A DNA stretch of 64,000 nt from Streptomyces sp. NRRL F-2664 (GCF_000719345.1 NZ_JOFX01000011.1:75790-139789); one strand, 5' to 3'. Positions 19,701-30,801 are shown, numbered from the stretch's first letter. Notes: generated from the letters alone by a model not told the origin. Numbers and translations are program-made.

Positions 19701-20383
19701 TCCTCCAGCTGATCGACTCCCGCGACTGGCGCACGGACGCCGACCTGGCGGAGGTCTACACGGTGTGGGGCGGCTACGCCTACGGCCGTGGCCTCGAAGG
19801 CCGCCCGGCCCGCGACGAGATGGAGACGGCCTACAAGCGGATCACGGTCGCGGCGAAGAACACGGACACCCGCGAGCACGACATCGCGGACTCCGACGAC
19901 TACTTCCAGTACCACGGCGGCATGGTGGCCACGGTCCGCGCACTGCGCGGCACGGCCCCGGAGGCGTACATCGGCGACTCCACCCGTCCGGAGACGGTCA
20001 AGACCCGCACCCTGGTGGAGGAGACCTCGCGCGTCTTCCGCGCCCGTGTGGTGAACCCGAAGTGGATCGAGGCGATGCGCCGCCACGGCTACAAGGGCGC
20101 CTTCGAGCTGGCGGCCACGGTGGACTACCTCTTCGGCTACGACGCCACGACGGGCGTCGTCGCGGACTGGATGTACGACAAGCTCACCGAGACGTACGTC
20201 CTGGACCCGGTGAACCGCGCCTTCCTGGAGGAGGCCAACCCGTGGGCGCTGCACGGCATCGCGGAGCGCCTGCTCGAAGCGGAGTCCCGCGGCATGTGGG
20301 AGAAGCCGGACGCGCAGGTGCTGGAGGCGCTGCGGCAGGTGTACCTGGACACGGAGGGCAACCTGGAGGGTGAGGCGGAGTAG
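16766..20383 (+). CDS. cobN: Cobaltochelatase subunit CobN
   Basis: 1205 aa, close to the usual CobN size. It contains the family regions 'VAVLYYRAHQMSGNTGFV', 'YPTKHSRIGNAVGLDTP', 'PPSHHYLAAYRWIQ', 'MIHLGKHGNLEWLPGKNAGL', 'YGDIARLEQHLDEYAQISAMDP', 'GSRPGTYGAGILQLID' and 'VWGGYAYGRGLEG'. It is the large subunit of the ATP-dependent CobNST complex that inserts cobalt into hydrogenobyrinate a,c-diamide in the cytosol. CobS and CobT or their ChlI/D-like equivalents are not in the window. It starts at ATG 16766 right after the cobalamin riboswitch, so it is B12-repressed, and is transcribed alone up to the terminator at 20409-20457. Confidence 0.96.
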   Translation: MILLLSTSDTDLLSARAANTADAPVPYRFANPSRLPLDDLPGLLDGADLVVVRLLGGLRAWQDGLDLLLAPGQTRPVVVLTGEQAPDAQLMAASTVPIGIAAEAHAYLAHGGPANLEQLARFLSDTVLLTGHGFEPPAAAPTWGPLERTAQRADGPEVAVLYYRAHQMSGNTGFVHALCDAIEAHGARPVPLYVSSLRSPEPGLVEALASADAVVTTVLAAGGTKPATAQAGGDDESWDAGALAALGVPILQALCLTGSRSAWEENDEGLSPLDAATQVAVPEFDGRLITVPFSFKELDEDGLPAYVADPERAARVAGIAVRHARLRHIERRDKKIALVLSAYPTKHSRIGNAVGLDTPASAVELLRTLIAEGYDFGPVADIPGLVSGDGDELIRALIEAGGHDQDWLTEEQLARNPVRIPAADYRRWFAELPAELRESVEEHWGEAPGSMFVDRSANPEGDIVLAALRRGNLLILIQPPRGFGENPIAIYHDPDLPPSHHYLAAYRWIQARAEDGGFGADAMIHLGKHGNLEWLPGKNAGLSAACAPDAALGDLPLVYPFLVNDPGEGTQAKRRVHATLVDHLVPPMARAESYGDIARLEQHLDEYAQISAMDPAKLPAIRAQIWTLIQAAKLDHDLGLEERPDDDGFDDFLLHVDGWLCEVKDAQIRDGLHVLGGAPTGAARVNLVLAILRARQIWGGTAALPGLREALGLDEAAATRTSADAVEETARALVQAMEDADWDPSAVAAVAAGHAPEVAAVLAFAAHEVVPRLAGTTDEIAHVVAALDGRFVPAGPSGSPLRGLVNVLPTGRNFYSVDPKAVPSRLAWETGQALADSLLTRYRTDNGEWPASVGLSLWGTSAMRTAGDDVAEALALLGIRPVWDEASRRVTGLEPIPPAELGRPRIDVTLRISGFFRDAFPHVIGLLDDAVRLAASLEEPESENYVRAHARADLAVHGDERRATTRIFGSRPGTYGAGILQLIDSRDWRTDADLAEVYTVWGGYAYGRGLEGRPARDEMETAYKRITVAAKNTDTREHDIADSDDYFQYHGGMVATVRALRGTAPEAYIGDSTRPETVKTRTLVEETSRVFRARVVNPKWIEAMRRHGYKGAFELAATVDYLFGYDATTGVVADWMYDKLTETYVLDPVNRAFLEEANPWALHGIAERLLEAESRGMWEKPDAQVLEALRQVYLDTEGNLEGEAE

Positions 20384-20408
20384 TCCCGCCGCCCGCCGCC
20401 CGTACGAC

Positions 20409-20457
20409 GAAGGCCGCCCTCGCCCCCCGCTCCGGCGGGTCGGCGAGGGCGGCCTTC
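20409..20457. terminator. Bidirectional terminator after cobN
   Basis: Perfect 16-bp stem, 20409-20424 with 20442-20457 (gaaggccgccctcgcc and its complement), and a 17-nt loop. It lies between convergent cobN and the Imm49-like gene. Confidence 0.88.
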
Positions 20458-20510
20458 GGGCGGTCGGGACCGCGCACGACCGGCTCACGCCGCGGTGTGC
20501 CGCCGGTGCG

Positions 20511-22019
20511 TCAGGAGATGTCCTCGACCCGCTTGCCGTCGACGAGGTACCGGGGCAGGTGCGGCAGCCGCGCCGGGTCGATCAGGAAGCCCCGGTCGTG
20601 GGCGAGGCAGGCCATGGCGAGCGGACCGAGCGCCACCCTGGCGCGCGGCGCCCCGGACTGCCCCCAGTAGCCGCCGTGTTCTGCGAGAGCCTCGGCCAGT
20701 ACCTCGGCGAAGGCCTCGTGCTCCTGGGTGAAGAGGCGGTGGAAGAGCGAGACCGGCTGGAAGTCGATCCGGTTCACGAAGTCGTCCGGCGCGTGCGTGA
20801 GCGCCTCGGGCAGGGACGTCCCGATGGCGGCGAGCAGCTTCTCCACGACCTCGTCGGACGGGCCGCCGGAGAGGTAGGTCCGCAGGGTGTCGATCCAGTG
20901 CAGGACGTAGGCGTCGACGGTGTCGTCCTGCCGCAGCGTCTCCAGCGGGACCCGGCACAGCCGGGCGACCCGGTCGTGCGCGCGGCAGGCGAGCGCGAGG
21001 TAGACGGCGTCGAGCCAGGCCCGGGCGTCCGCGGGCGGGGCGGCGGGCGTGGCGGGCAACCGGAGGGCGTTCTCCTCGCCGAGGTACCACTGCTCCGCCT
21101 CGGATCCGGCGAACAGTGCGGAGCCGAGGCGTACGGCCGTCTCCCACGCGTCCCACGTGACGAGCTCGGAGACGACGGGATCGTCGGTGCAGCGCACGTG
21201 CGCCAGCGCCAGTGCCGCGGCGAAGGCCTCCCCGAGCCCCGACGGGTCCTGCGCGAGCCGTGCGACGGACTCGACGGTCGTCCGGGTCAGACCGGCCGGA
21301 TCCGGGGCGGCGCGGTCCACGGCGATCCGCCCGGCACCGTCGAGGCGGACCAGCCCCTTCATCAGGCCGAGAAGTTCCTGCGGGGGCCGCAGCGACAGCG
21401 TGCGCGTGTCCTCGTCGACGACGGTGAGCGAGGTAAGGCCGCCCCGGTGCCACCAGTACACGCGCGGTGACAGCCGTCCGGGACCATCCTCGTAGGCACC
21501 GAGGGCGTACGCGGCGAGATCGTTGAGAGCGTCCACCACCGAGCCGTCGGCTATCGGGTGGAAGGCGAGCAGGTGCCGGGTCGGGACGACGACGAGGGCA
21601 CCGGCGGACGGCAGCATCACACCGGTGACCTGGCGCGCCAGCTCCCCCAGGTACAGCGCCTTGGAGGCGACGAAGTGCGAGTCGCCGAAGACGGAGTGCA
21701 GCGTGGCACGCCCTGCGAGGGGGATCTCCTCGTACGAGACCGGCATCCGCATCAGGTTGGCGTGCGCCGCCCGCCCCAGCTCCTCGGCCCCGACGCGTTC
21801 CACGTCCGCGTCGGTGAGGGAACGCACGCTGGTGGGACCGTCGAAGGCGTAGGCGTACACCAGATCGTCCGCGATGATCCGCGCGTAGCGCATCCCGCCG
21901 GCGACCTCCGGTGTGACCAACCCGACGGGCAGCAGCCGCGCGTGCACCCCGCGCAGCAGCTCCTCGGCACTCTCGCCGCCACGACCGGCGCTGTATTCAG
22001 GTGAGTTGTCTCGGTTCAC
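20511..22019 (-). CDS. Imm49-family immunity-like protein fused to a DUF1444-like N-terminal domain
   Basis: 502 aa, cytosolic. The C-terminal ~260 residues match the Imm49 pattern: 'WDAWETAVRLGSALFA', 'VYLALACRAHD', 'LHWIDTLRTYLSG', 'FQPVSLFHRLFTQEHEAFAEVLAEALAEH' and 'ALGPLAMACLAHDRGFLI...LPRYLV'. The first ~230 residues resemble DUF1444/YtpQ-type proteins ('DLVYAYAFDGPTSVRSLTDADVERVG', 'FGDSHFVASKALYLGEL', 'GALVVVPTRHLLAFHPI'). Imm49 proteins are predicted antidotes in polymorphic toxin systems; no toxin gene lies nearby. Domain assignment is from pattern recognition. It is divergent from the ABC exporter and convergent with cobN. Confidence 0.7.
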   Translation of the reverse strand: MNRDNSPEYSAGRGGESAEELLRGVHARLLPVGLVTPEVAGGMRYARIIADDLVYAYAFDGPTSVRSLTDADVERVGAEELGRAAHANLMRMPVSYEEIPLAGRATLHSVFGDSHFVASKALYLGELARQVTGVMLPSAGALVVVPTRHLLAFHPIADGSVVDALNDLAAYALGAYEDGPGRLSPRVYWWHRGGLTSLTVVDEDTRTLSLRPPQELLGLMKGLVRLDGAGRIAVDRAAPDPAGLTRTTVESVARLAQDPSGLGEAFAAALALAHVRCTDDPVVSELVTWDAWETAVRLGSALFAGSEAEQWYLGEENALRLPATPAAPPADARAWLDAVYLALACRAHDRVARLCRVPLETLRQDDTVDAYVLHWIDTLRTYLSGGPSDEVVEKLLAAIGTSLPEALTHAPDDFVNRIDFQPVSLFHRLFTQEHEAFAEVLAEALAEHGGYWGQSGAPRARVALGPLAMACLAHDRGFLIDPARLPHLPRYLVDGKRVEDIS

Positions 22020-22369
22020 CCCCGAACCCTACGAGACGCCCCCTCACCCCGCCCCCGGCCCCCGACGGCCGGTCCGGCATGCGCGGCAGGCGGCCGCTCC
22101 CTCCGGGCGGCAGGGGCGGGCGCAATCCCTCGGAAGAGGGGGCCGACACCTGCGGGTGGTTCGAACGGGCGGGTCTCCGCACGGCCCTTGGGGTCCGGGC
22201 GGGCGTCGCAACTGTGTGCGGGCTTTCGTTCCCGGCAGGCCGTGACGCCGCTCTGAGCAGCCACGTTCTTCCGGCGTCAGCGCGCAGCCGACAGCGCCTC
22301 GGGAGGAAACTTGCGATCCGTGCACGTTCATGTGGTGTTCGACACGGCACCGGGCGGAGGTGGCCGCGC
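22020..22369. other. Intergenic region between divergent Imm49-like and ABC exporter genes
   Basis: 350 bp with no convincing gene. It must hold promoters for both divergent genes. The exporter's ribosome-binding site (ggcggagg) is at its right end. No recognisable operator or RNA element was seen. Confidence 0.5.
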
Positions 22370-24418
22370 ATGAGGCTGCTCAAACGGCCCACGACCCTCC
22401 AGCCCACCGTCTCCGAGAGCGAACGACGGCTCTTCGGCGGGCCCCTGCGCTACGACGCCGGCTGGTCCCATCACGACTACGCCCGTCTGGAGGGGCGGCT
22501 GCTGTCCACCCTGCGCTCCATGCCCCGCATGGTCGCCGGCACGCTGCGCCTGGCCTGGGACACCGACCGGCCCGCGCTGCTGACCGTCGCCGCCTCCGAG
22601 GCCGGGCAGGGGGTCACCTCCGCCGCCGGCCTGCTCGTCCTGAGCGAGGTGCTCCGTACGCTGCTCGCGCCGGGCAGTCCCGCCGAGCGGCTGCATGCCG
22701 CGCTGCCCGCCCTGGCCGCGGGCGCGCTGGTCGCCGTCCTGGGGGCCGTACTGGCCTCCCGCTCCACGGCGGCCGCCGGACGTTTGGAGCCGAAGATCGA
22801 ACGGGCCGCGCACGAGCAGTACTTGAAGGCCGCCGTCGAGGTGGAACTCGAAGCCATCGAGGACGGGGAGTTCAGGCGGCTGCTGGACAGTGCCCAGTGG
22901 GGCCCGCCGTCGGCCCGCCGTACCGTCGGCGCCTGCGTGGCCACCCTCGGCGGGGTCATCTCCCTCGTCGCCACCGCCGGGGTGCTCACCGTCCTGCACC
23001 CGCTGCTGCTGCCCATGCTGCTGCTGATCGCCGCCCCGCGCGGCTGGGGCGCGATGCGGGTGGCGCAGCGCCGCTACCTGTCCGTGATCACCTGGGTCGA
23101 GCACGTGCGGGCCGCCCGGCTCATCGGCCAGCTGCTGATCTCCCGTACCTCGGCCCCCGAGGTACGGGTGCACGGAGTCGGCCGCTACCTGCTGGGCCAC
23201 TACCGCAACATGGCCGAGGTCGCGGAGACGGAAGCCACCCGCCTGGCCAAGGACAAGGCGGCCACCGAACTGCTCGCCGCCGCGCTCTCCGGTACGGCCG
23301 CGCTAATCACGTACGGGGCGATGATCGCGCTCATCGTCACCGGCCGGATGGACCTCGCGGTCGCCGGCACCGCAGTGATCGCGGTGCGCACCGGATCGGC
23401 GAGCCTCGGCGCGCTGGTCGCCACCACCAACACCCTCCACGAGGAGTCCCTCTACGTACGGGACCTGGAACGGTTCGTCGCCGAGGCCGGACGGCGGGCC
23501 ATCCCCGGCGGCGGGCTGCCGCTGCCGGAGCGGCTGGGAACGGTGCGGCTGGAGGACGTCCGCTTCAGCTACCCGGACCGGGAGGAGCCCGCTCTCGACG
23601 GGGTCTCGCTCACCATCGAGGCCGGCACCGTGGTCGCGCTGGTCGGCGAGAACGGCTCGGGCAAGAGCACGCTGGTCAAGCTTCTCGCGGGGCTGCACCT
23701 GCCGGACTCCGGCTCGCTGACCTGGGACGGTGTCGACGTGCGGGGTGCCGACCGGCAGCAGGTCTTCGACCGGGTCGCGCTCCTGACCCAGGACTTCGAG
23801 CGGTGGCCGGTGACCGCCCGGACCAACATCGCCATCGGCCGGCCCGGTGGGGAGGGCTGCGACGAGGCGGTGGAACGGGCGGCCGAGGTGGTCGCCGCGG
23901 CCCGGTACGCGGGGGCCGACCGCGTGGTCGAGAAGCTGCCGAACGGCTACGAGACGCTGCTGGCCCGGGTGTTCCGGGGCGCCTCGGAGCTGTCCGGGGG
24001 CCAGTGGCAGAAGGTCGGGCTGGCCCGGACCCGGTTCCGGGACGCCCGCGTCATCGTGGTGGACGAGCCCACCTCCGCACTGGACCCGGAGGCGGAGATC
24101 GCGGCCTTCGACAGCATCCGGGGGCTGGCGGGGCCGCAGCGCGCCGTCGTCCTCGTCACGCACCGCATGTCCGGTGTGCGGTTCGCGGACGTCATCTACG
24201 TACTGCACGAGGGACGGCTCGTCGAACAGGGCGGCCACGAGGAGCTGATGGCACGCGGCGGCCGGTACGCGTCGATGTTCCGGATGCAGGCGGAGCAGTT
24301 CGCCGGGCACCCCGAGCCGGCGACCCGGCCCCCGGCCGCACCGCGGCCCCGCCCGGACGCCCGCGTGCCCGACCCCCGCCAGGCCCGCACGGCCCCGAAC
24401 GACACTTCCGTCACCTGA
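22370..24418 (+). CDS. ABC transporter, fused membrane and ATPase domains
   Basis: 682 aa from ATG 22370, 9 nt after ggcggagg; the frame is open further upstream but has no start with a good site. The N-terminal ~370 residues hold about five or six membrane segments (for example 'LLVLSEVLRTLLA', 'LAAGALVAVLGAVLAS', 'LLLPMLLLIAA', 'AALITYGAMIALIVTGRMDLAVAG'). The ATPase half has Walker A GENGSGKST, the signature ELSGGQWQKVGLAR, Walker B VIVVDEPTSALDP and the H-loop VLVTHRM. It is a half-size exporter expected to dimerise. 'RFRDARVIV' replaces the usual 'ALLR' part after the signature. The substrate is unknown. Geosmin synthase follows, but a terminator lies between them. Confidence 0.88.
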   Translation: MRLLKRPTTLQPTVSESERRLFGGPLRYDAGWSHHDYARLEGRLLSTLRSMPRMVAGTLRLAWDTDRPALLTVAASEAGQGVTSAAGLLVLSEVLRTLLAPGSPAERLHAALPALAAGALVAVLGAVLASRSTAAAGRLEPKIERAAHEQYLKAAVEVELEAIEDGEFRRLLDSAQWGPPSARRTVGACVATLGGVISLVATAGVLTVLHPLLLPMLLLIAAPRGWGAMRVAQRRYLSVITWVEHVRAARLIGQLLISRTSAPEVRVHGVGRYLLGHYRNMAEVAETEATRLAKDKAATELLAAALSGTAALITYGAMIALIVTGRMDLAVAGTAVIAVRTGSASLGALVATTNTLHEESLYVRDLERFVAEAGRRAIPGGGLPLPERLGTVRLEDVRFSYPDREEPALDGVSLTIEAGTVVALVGENGSGKSTLVKLLAGLHLPDSGSLTWDGVDVRGADRQQVFDRVALLTQDFERWPVTARTNIAIGRPGGEGCDEAVERAAEVVAAARYAGADRVVEKLPNGYETLLARVFRGASELSGGQWQKVGLARTRFRDARVIVVDEPTSALDPEAEIAAFDSIRGLAGPQRAVVLVTHRMSGVRFADVIYVLHEGRLVEQGGHEELMARGGRYASMFRMQAEQFAGHPEPATRPPAAPRPRPDARVPDPRQARTAPNDTSVT

Positions 24419-24426
24419 TGCGGTGA

Positions 24427-26745
<2,319 letters not shown>

Positions 26746-26792
26746 GCCGTACGGCGGCGGGGGCGGCCCGGCGGCCCCCACCACCGCGCGGA

Positions 26793-28037
26793 CTAGAACT
26801 CGTCGCCCGTGTGCGGCAGTACGGGTGTGCGCAGGGCGTCGTCCAGGGCGGCCACCGCCCCCGGGGTGTGCTCCTGCACCAGCCCGGCCGCGACGAGGTC
26901 GCGGACCCGGGTCCCGCCGAGGTAGCAGGCGGCCAGCTCACGTACATCGAGGGCCAGGTCGGCGGCGCCGTCCGCATGGGCGTACGTCGCCCCCTCCGGC
27001 CCGGCCCTGAGCCGGAACCGCCCCGCGTTGGCGGGCAGCCGTACGTCGTGGACCTCCAGCACCAGGTCCACCGGCGCGGCCCAGGACCGTGCGGTCAACG
27101 CCGCGCGTACGTCGACCAGGCGCAGCCAGAGCGCCGGGAACTGGGCGGTGACGCGCACCTGGTCGCGGTCGGCGGCGAAGTGGAGCAGCGGGTCGTCCAC
27201 CGGGCGGTTCCGGGCGGAGACCCTGCCGGTGAGGTCGAGGGCGGCCAGGCATTCCCAGAGGGCGGCGGCGACCGCCGGGGTGTCGGCCTCCAGCTCGTCG
27301 ACCCGCACCAGCCCGGCGGTGCGGGCGGCGGCCCCCGCCGTGTCCCCGGCCGACTCGGGCTTCGTGCGGTAGAGGACGTAACCGGCAACGGGTTCGTCCG
27401 GCTCCCCCAGGACGATGATCCTGGGCGGGCTGAGCTCCTCGTCCTCCTCGTCCTGTTCGGCCAGCCACTCCTCGTGCCAGCGCTCCGGGCTGCGGGTGGG
27501 GCGGCCGGCCCGGCCGGCGCGGGCGGCCTCGTGGCGGGGGCCGATCACGTCGACGGCCTCGTCGGGGTCGACCAGCCGCAGCGGGCGGGGGTCGGGGTCG
27601 ATGCGCAGGGCCAGCGGCCGGGTGGAGTCGATCTCCACGGTGGCGCCGGTGGTGGCGCTGCCGTAGCCGAAGCGGCCGTAGATGGCGGCCTCGGAGGCCC
27701 AGAGGGCGGCGAGGGGGCGACCGGCGTCGGTGGTGCGCCGCATCATCCGGGCCATCAGCCCGGTGAGCACACCGCGCCGCCGGTGGGTGGGCGCGACGCC
27801 GACGAACGTGAGCCCGGGGCAGGGCAGGTCCGCCCCGGGCACCGAGAGCCGGAAGTCGTGCGCGGCCATGAAGCCGACGAGGGCGTCCCCGTCGTAGGCG
27901 CCGATCCGGTCGCAGCGCACGAGCAGCGCGTGGTGCCGCTCGCGGGCCTCCTTCGGCGGGCGGTCGTGGAAGACCAGGTAGGCGAGCTCCAGGGCGCGGT
28001 CGATGTCGGCCTCGGGCACGTCGCGGATGTCCACCAT
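26793..28037 (-). CDS. Eis-like GNAT N-acetyltransferase
   Basis: 414 aa from ATG 28035-28037; a GTG at 28043 is an equal alternative and no strong ribosome-binding site decides. It has the three-part Eis layout: an N-terminal GNAT domain with the acetyl-CoA loop 'VGVAPTHRRRGVLTGLM', a second degenerate GNAT, and a C-terminal SCP2-like domain ('LVLEVHDVRLPANAGRFRL', 'ALDVRELAACYLGG'). The terminal Phe, whose carboxylate serves as catalytic base in Eis, is conserved (…GDEF). The family acetylates amines, including aminoglycosides and lysines; the natural substrate here is unknown. It lies 103 bp after the beta-propeller gene on the same strand. Confidence 0.88.
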   Translation of the reverse strand: MVDIRDVPEADIDRALELAYLVFHDRPPKEARERHHALLVRCDRIGAYDGDALVGFMAAHDFRLSVPGADLPCPGLTFVGVAPTHRRRGVLTGLMARMMRRTTDAGRPLAALWASEAAIYGRFGYGSATTGATVEIDSTRPLALRIDPDPRPLRLVDPDEAVDVIGPRHEAARAGRAGRPTRSPERWHEEWLAEQDEEDEELSPPRIIVLGEPDEPVAGYVLYRTKPESAGDTAGAAARTAGLVRVDELEADTPAVAAALWECLAALDLTGRVSARNRPVDDPLLHFAADRDQVRVTAQFPALWLRLVDVRAALTARSWAAPVDLVLEVHDVRLPANAGRFRLRAGPEGATYAHADGAADLALDVRELAACYLGGTRVRDLVAAGLVQEHTPGAVAALDDALRTPVLPHTGDEF

Positions 28038-28140
28038 GATCACGAGACTAATCGGTCATCGGGGACCAGTCATCCCATAGTGGCTTGATCTGCGGGTTCG
28101 GCCGGTTTCCGTATCCCGGTTCCTGGGCGGCGGCCTGCGG

Positions 28141-29388
28141 CTACCGGCCCGTCGGGCCGGCCCAGGCGGCGGGCACGTGCCCGATCCGCACCCGCTGCGG
28201 GTGGTCCCCGACGGGGACGGACACCCGCTTGGCGCCGGTCGCGAAGTCGATGGCCGTCACCCGGTCGGTGCCGCTCTCGGAGATCACGCAGGCGGTCCCG
28301 TCGCCGCTGACCGTGGCCCAGTAGGGCTTGGACGCGGGGACCAGCGGCCCTTCGGCGAGGGTGGCGCGGTCCACGACGGTCGCGTAGTCGTCCATGGTGC
28401 CCGCGACGCAGAGCTTCGTCCCGTCGGGGCTCATCGACATGCCGTGGTGGCGGGAGTCGTTGACCCAGCTGGTGCGGTCGGTGCTGGTGGCGGGGTTGGC
28501 GGGGAGGTCCTTGAGGCGGGTGATCCGGTCGGTGGCCACGTCGTACTCCAGGAAGCCGCCGAAGAACGACACCTGGAAGTACAGCTTCGACTCGTCGGGG
28601 CTGAAGGAGACGGGGCGTACCGAGTCGGAGAGGTCCTTGCGGCCGAAGGCGTCCAGCCGCTCCCGCATGTCGATCACCCGGACCGTGCGGAAGGTCTGCG
28701 CGTCGACGACGGTGATCTTCCGGTCGCCCTTCGTCCAGTCCAGCCAGGGCGCGTCGAGTGCGGTGTTCACCTCGCCGATGGAGCTGTTCCACAGGTAGCG
28801 GCCGTCACGGGTGAAGGTGTTCTCGTGCGGCTTGTCGCCGGTGCGGAAGGAGCCGGCCTGGCGCCCGGTGGAGATGTCCAGGACGTGCACGGTGTTGGAG
28901 GTGGAGGCCGAGACCGCGACGCGGGTGCCGTCCGGGGAGACCGCCATGTGGTCGGAGCGGTGACCGGAGACGGGGAAGCGCCAGTTGATGCGTCCGGAGG
29001 CCAGGTCGATGGAGACGACGTCGGCGAAACTGGGGCGGGAGACGACGACCGCGGAGCCGTCCGGAGTGGTGAACATGTCGTCGACGAACTGGTCGTGGCC
29101 CTCTCCGGCGCTCTCGCGGATACCGAGGAAGAAGGCGAGCTTGACCGGGTTGAGGTAGATCTCGCGGAGCCGCTCGGCCTTGTCGGGGATCACGTCGATC
29201 CGGCCGACCTTGGCCAGGTCTCCGGTGGAGGCGAGGACGTCGGCGGTCCCCTCCCAATTGTTCCCCACGAAGAGCACCTCGCGCAGGCCGCCCTCCGCCG
29301 CGGCGGGCGGTGCGGCCGGGGCGGGCGTGAAGGCGGTCAGGAGGGTGGCCGCTGCCAGCACGCCCAGGGTTCGCACGGTACGCAACAT
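28141..29388 (-). CDS. Secreted YncE/YVTN-type beta-propeller protein
   Basis: 415 aa from ATG 29386-29388, with ggag 8 nt upstream. It has a signal peptide (about residues 1-32, 'LGVLAAATLLTAFTPAPAAPPAAA'). The rest is a repetitive WD/YVTN-like propeller: blades marked by 'MAVSPDGTRVAVSAS', 'VHVLDISTGRQAGSF', 'VSFSPDESKLYF', 'MSMSPDGTKLCVAG' and 'ATVSGDGTACVISES'. Such proteins are extracytoplasmic and can bind ligands or quinoid cofactors; no catalytic residues are evident. It lies between the XdhC terminator and the Eis-like gene. Confidence 0.82.
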   Translation of the reverse strand: MLRTVRTLGVLAAATLLTAFTPAPAAPPAAAEGGLREVLFVGNNWEGTADVLASTGDLAKVGRIDVIPDKAERLREIYLNPVKLAFFLGIRESAGEGHDQFVDDMFTTPDGSAVVVSRPSFADVVSIDLASGRINWRFPVSGHRSDHMAVSPDGTRVAVSASTSNTVHVLDISTGRQAGSFRTGDKPHENTFTRDGRYLWNSSIGEVNTALDAPWLDWTKGDRKITVVDAQTFRTVRVIDMRERLDAFGRKDLSDSVRPVSFSPDESKLYFQVSFFGGFLEYDVATDRITRLKDLPANPATSTDRTSWVNDSRHHGMSMSPDGTKLCVAGTMDDYATVVDRATLAEGPLVPASKPYWATVSGDGTACVISESGTDRVTAIDFATGAKRVSVPVGDHPQRVRIGHVPAAWAGPTGR

Positions 29389-29464
29389 CCGCTCAACTCC
29401 GTTGTGAGGAAAGGATGGAGAGGGTGACCTCCGATTACCGGCGGGTAAGATAGGGGGAACGCCG

Positions 29465-29496
29465 AAAGGGCGCAACCCCCACGGGGTGCGCCCTTT
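29465..29496 (-). terminator. Terminator after the xdhC-like gene
   Basis: Stem aaagggcgc/gcgcccttt plus acccc/ggggt with one bulged A, 29465-29479 with 29483-29496, and a 3-nt loop. It lies 24 bp beyond the stop of the leftward xdhC gene and upstream of the propeller start. Confidence 0.85.
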
Positions 29497-29519
29497 CCTC
29501 ACCTTCCGCCGTCACTCCT

Positions 29520-30671
29520 TCAAGCGACGGAGCCGATCCTGTCGACCACGGTGCCCGCGACGTCCGGGTGGATCGGGATGTGCGCGCCCGTGAGGGCGAC
29601 GCCGCTGCCGCCGCGGCGGTTGGCGACGATCTCGGCGGCGATGGACAGCGCGGTCTCCTCCGGGGAGCGGGCGCCGAGGTCCAGGCCGATCGGGGAGCGC
29701 AGCCGGGCCAGTTCGAGCTCGGTGACGCCGACGTCGCGCAGCCGCTTGTTGCGGTCCTCGTGGGTGCGGCGGGAACCCATGGCGCCGACGTAGGCGACGG
29801 GCAGTCTCAGGGCCAGTTGCAGCAGCGGGACGTCGAACTTGGCGTCGTGGGTGAGCACGCACAGGACGGTCCGGCCGTCCACCTCCGTGCGCTCCAGGTA
29901 GCGGTGCGGCCAGTCCACGACGATCTCGTCGGCCTCGGGGAAGCGGTTCTTGGTCGCGAAGACGGGCCGGGCGTCGCACACGGTCACCCGGTACCCGAGG
30001 AACGTGCCGATCCGCACGAGGGCGGAGGCGAAGTCGATGGCGCCGAAGACGATCATCCGCGGGGCCGGGACGCTGGACTCGACCAGCACCTTCAGCGGCT
30101 CTCCGCAGAGCCCGCCGTCCGCGCCGATCTCCAGCACGCCGGTCCGGCCGGCGTCGAGCAGGGCCCGGGCCTGCTCCGCCACGGTGCGGTCCAGCTCCGG
30201 GTGTCCCCCGAGGCCGCCCTCGTAGGGCCCGTCCGTCCGGACGAGCACGGCGCGTCCCATCAGCTCGGCCGGTCCCTCGGCGACCCGGGCCAGCGCGGCG
30301 GCCTCCCCGCGGGCGGCGGCGGCCAGCGCGGCCTCGAACACCGCCCGGGCGGGCGAGCCCACCGGGACCGGGGTGACGAGGATGTCGATGATGCCGCCGC
30401 AGGTCAGACCCACGGCGAAGGCATCGTCGTCGCTGTAGCCGAAGCGCTCACCGACGGCCTCCCCGTCTTCGAGCGCCTGCCGGCACAGGTCGTACACCGC
30501 ACCCTCCACGCATCCGCCGGAGACCGAGCCGATGGCCGTGCCCTCGCTGTCGACGGCGAGGGCGGCCCCGGGCTGCCGGGGCGCGCTGCCGCCGACCGCC
30601 ACGACCGTGGCGACGGCGAAGTCGCGTCCCTGCTCGACCCACCGGTTCAGCTCTTCGGCGATGTCCAGCAT
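29520..30671 (-). CDS. xdhC: XdhC-family molybdenum cofactor maturation factor
   Basis: 383 aa. Both XdhC/CoxI regions are present: N-terminal 'RWVEQGRDFAVATVVAVGGSAPRQPGAALAV' with 'GSVSGGCVEGAVY', and a C-terminal Rossmann part 'MIVFGAIDFASALVRIGTFLGYRVTVCDARP...' with 'YVGAMGSRRTHEDR' and 'PIGLDLGARSPEETALSIAAEI'. XdhC binds molybdopterin cofactor, supports its sulfuration and inserts it into xanthine dehydrogenase. It lies downstream of the permease and the xanthine dehydrogenase genes, which supports that role. Its own unit is set off by hairpins on both sides. Confidence 0.92.
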   Translation of the reverse strand: MLDIAEELNRWVEQGRDFAVATVVAVGGSAPRQPGAALAVDSEGTAIGSVSGGCVEGAVYDLCRQALEDGEAVGERFGYSDDDAFAVGLTCGGIIDILVTPVPVGSPARAVFEAALAAAARGEAAALARVAEGPAELMGRAVLVRTDGPYEGGLGGHPELDRTVAEQARALLDAGRTGVLEIGADGGLCGEPLKVLVESSVPAPRMIVFGAIDFASALVRIGTFLGYRVTVCDARPVFATKNRFPEADEIVVDWPHRYLERTEVDGRTVLCVLTHDAKFDVPLLQLALRLPVAYVGAMGSRRTHEDRNKRLRDVGVTELELARLRSPIGLDLGARSPEETALSIAAEIVANRRGGSGVALTGAHIPIHPDVAGTVVDRIGSVA

Positions 30672-30766
30672 GTGCGGCCTCCTCGGAGGATTCGGTTCCA
30701 GTATCGGACAGGCGGAGGGTGCGGGTGGTGCCGCGTACGTCCGGCGGCGCCGGGGCGTACGGGCGG

Positions 30767-30794
30767 CCCCACGGGGTCGGGCGACCCCGTGGGG
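30767..30794 (-). terminator. Terminator after the purine permease
   Basis: Perfect 13-bp stem, 30767-30779 with 30782-30794 (ccccacggggtcg and its complement), and a 2-nt loop. It lies just beyond the permease stop at 30802. Confidence 0.82.
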
Positions 30795-30801
30795 GTGGGG
30801 G

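Noticed and set aside
17420..20488. Minus-strand open frame of over 1000 codons opposite cobN
   Set aside because: cobN is unmistakable on the plus strand and the antisense product has no recognisable motif.
22001..22369. In-frame extension of the ABC exporter (about 120 codons)
   Set aside because: Gly/Arg/Pro-rich sequence without a signal or membrane pattern; ATG 22370 has a proper ribosome-binding site.
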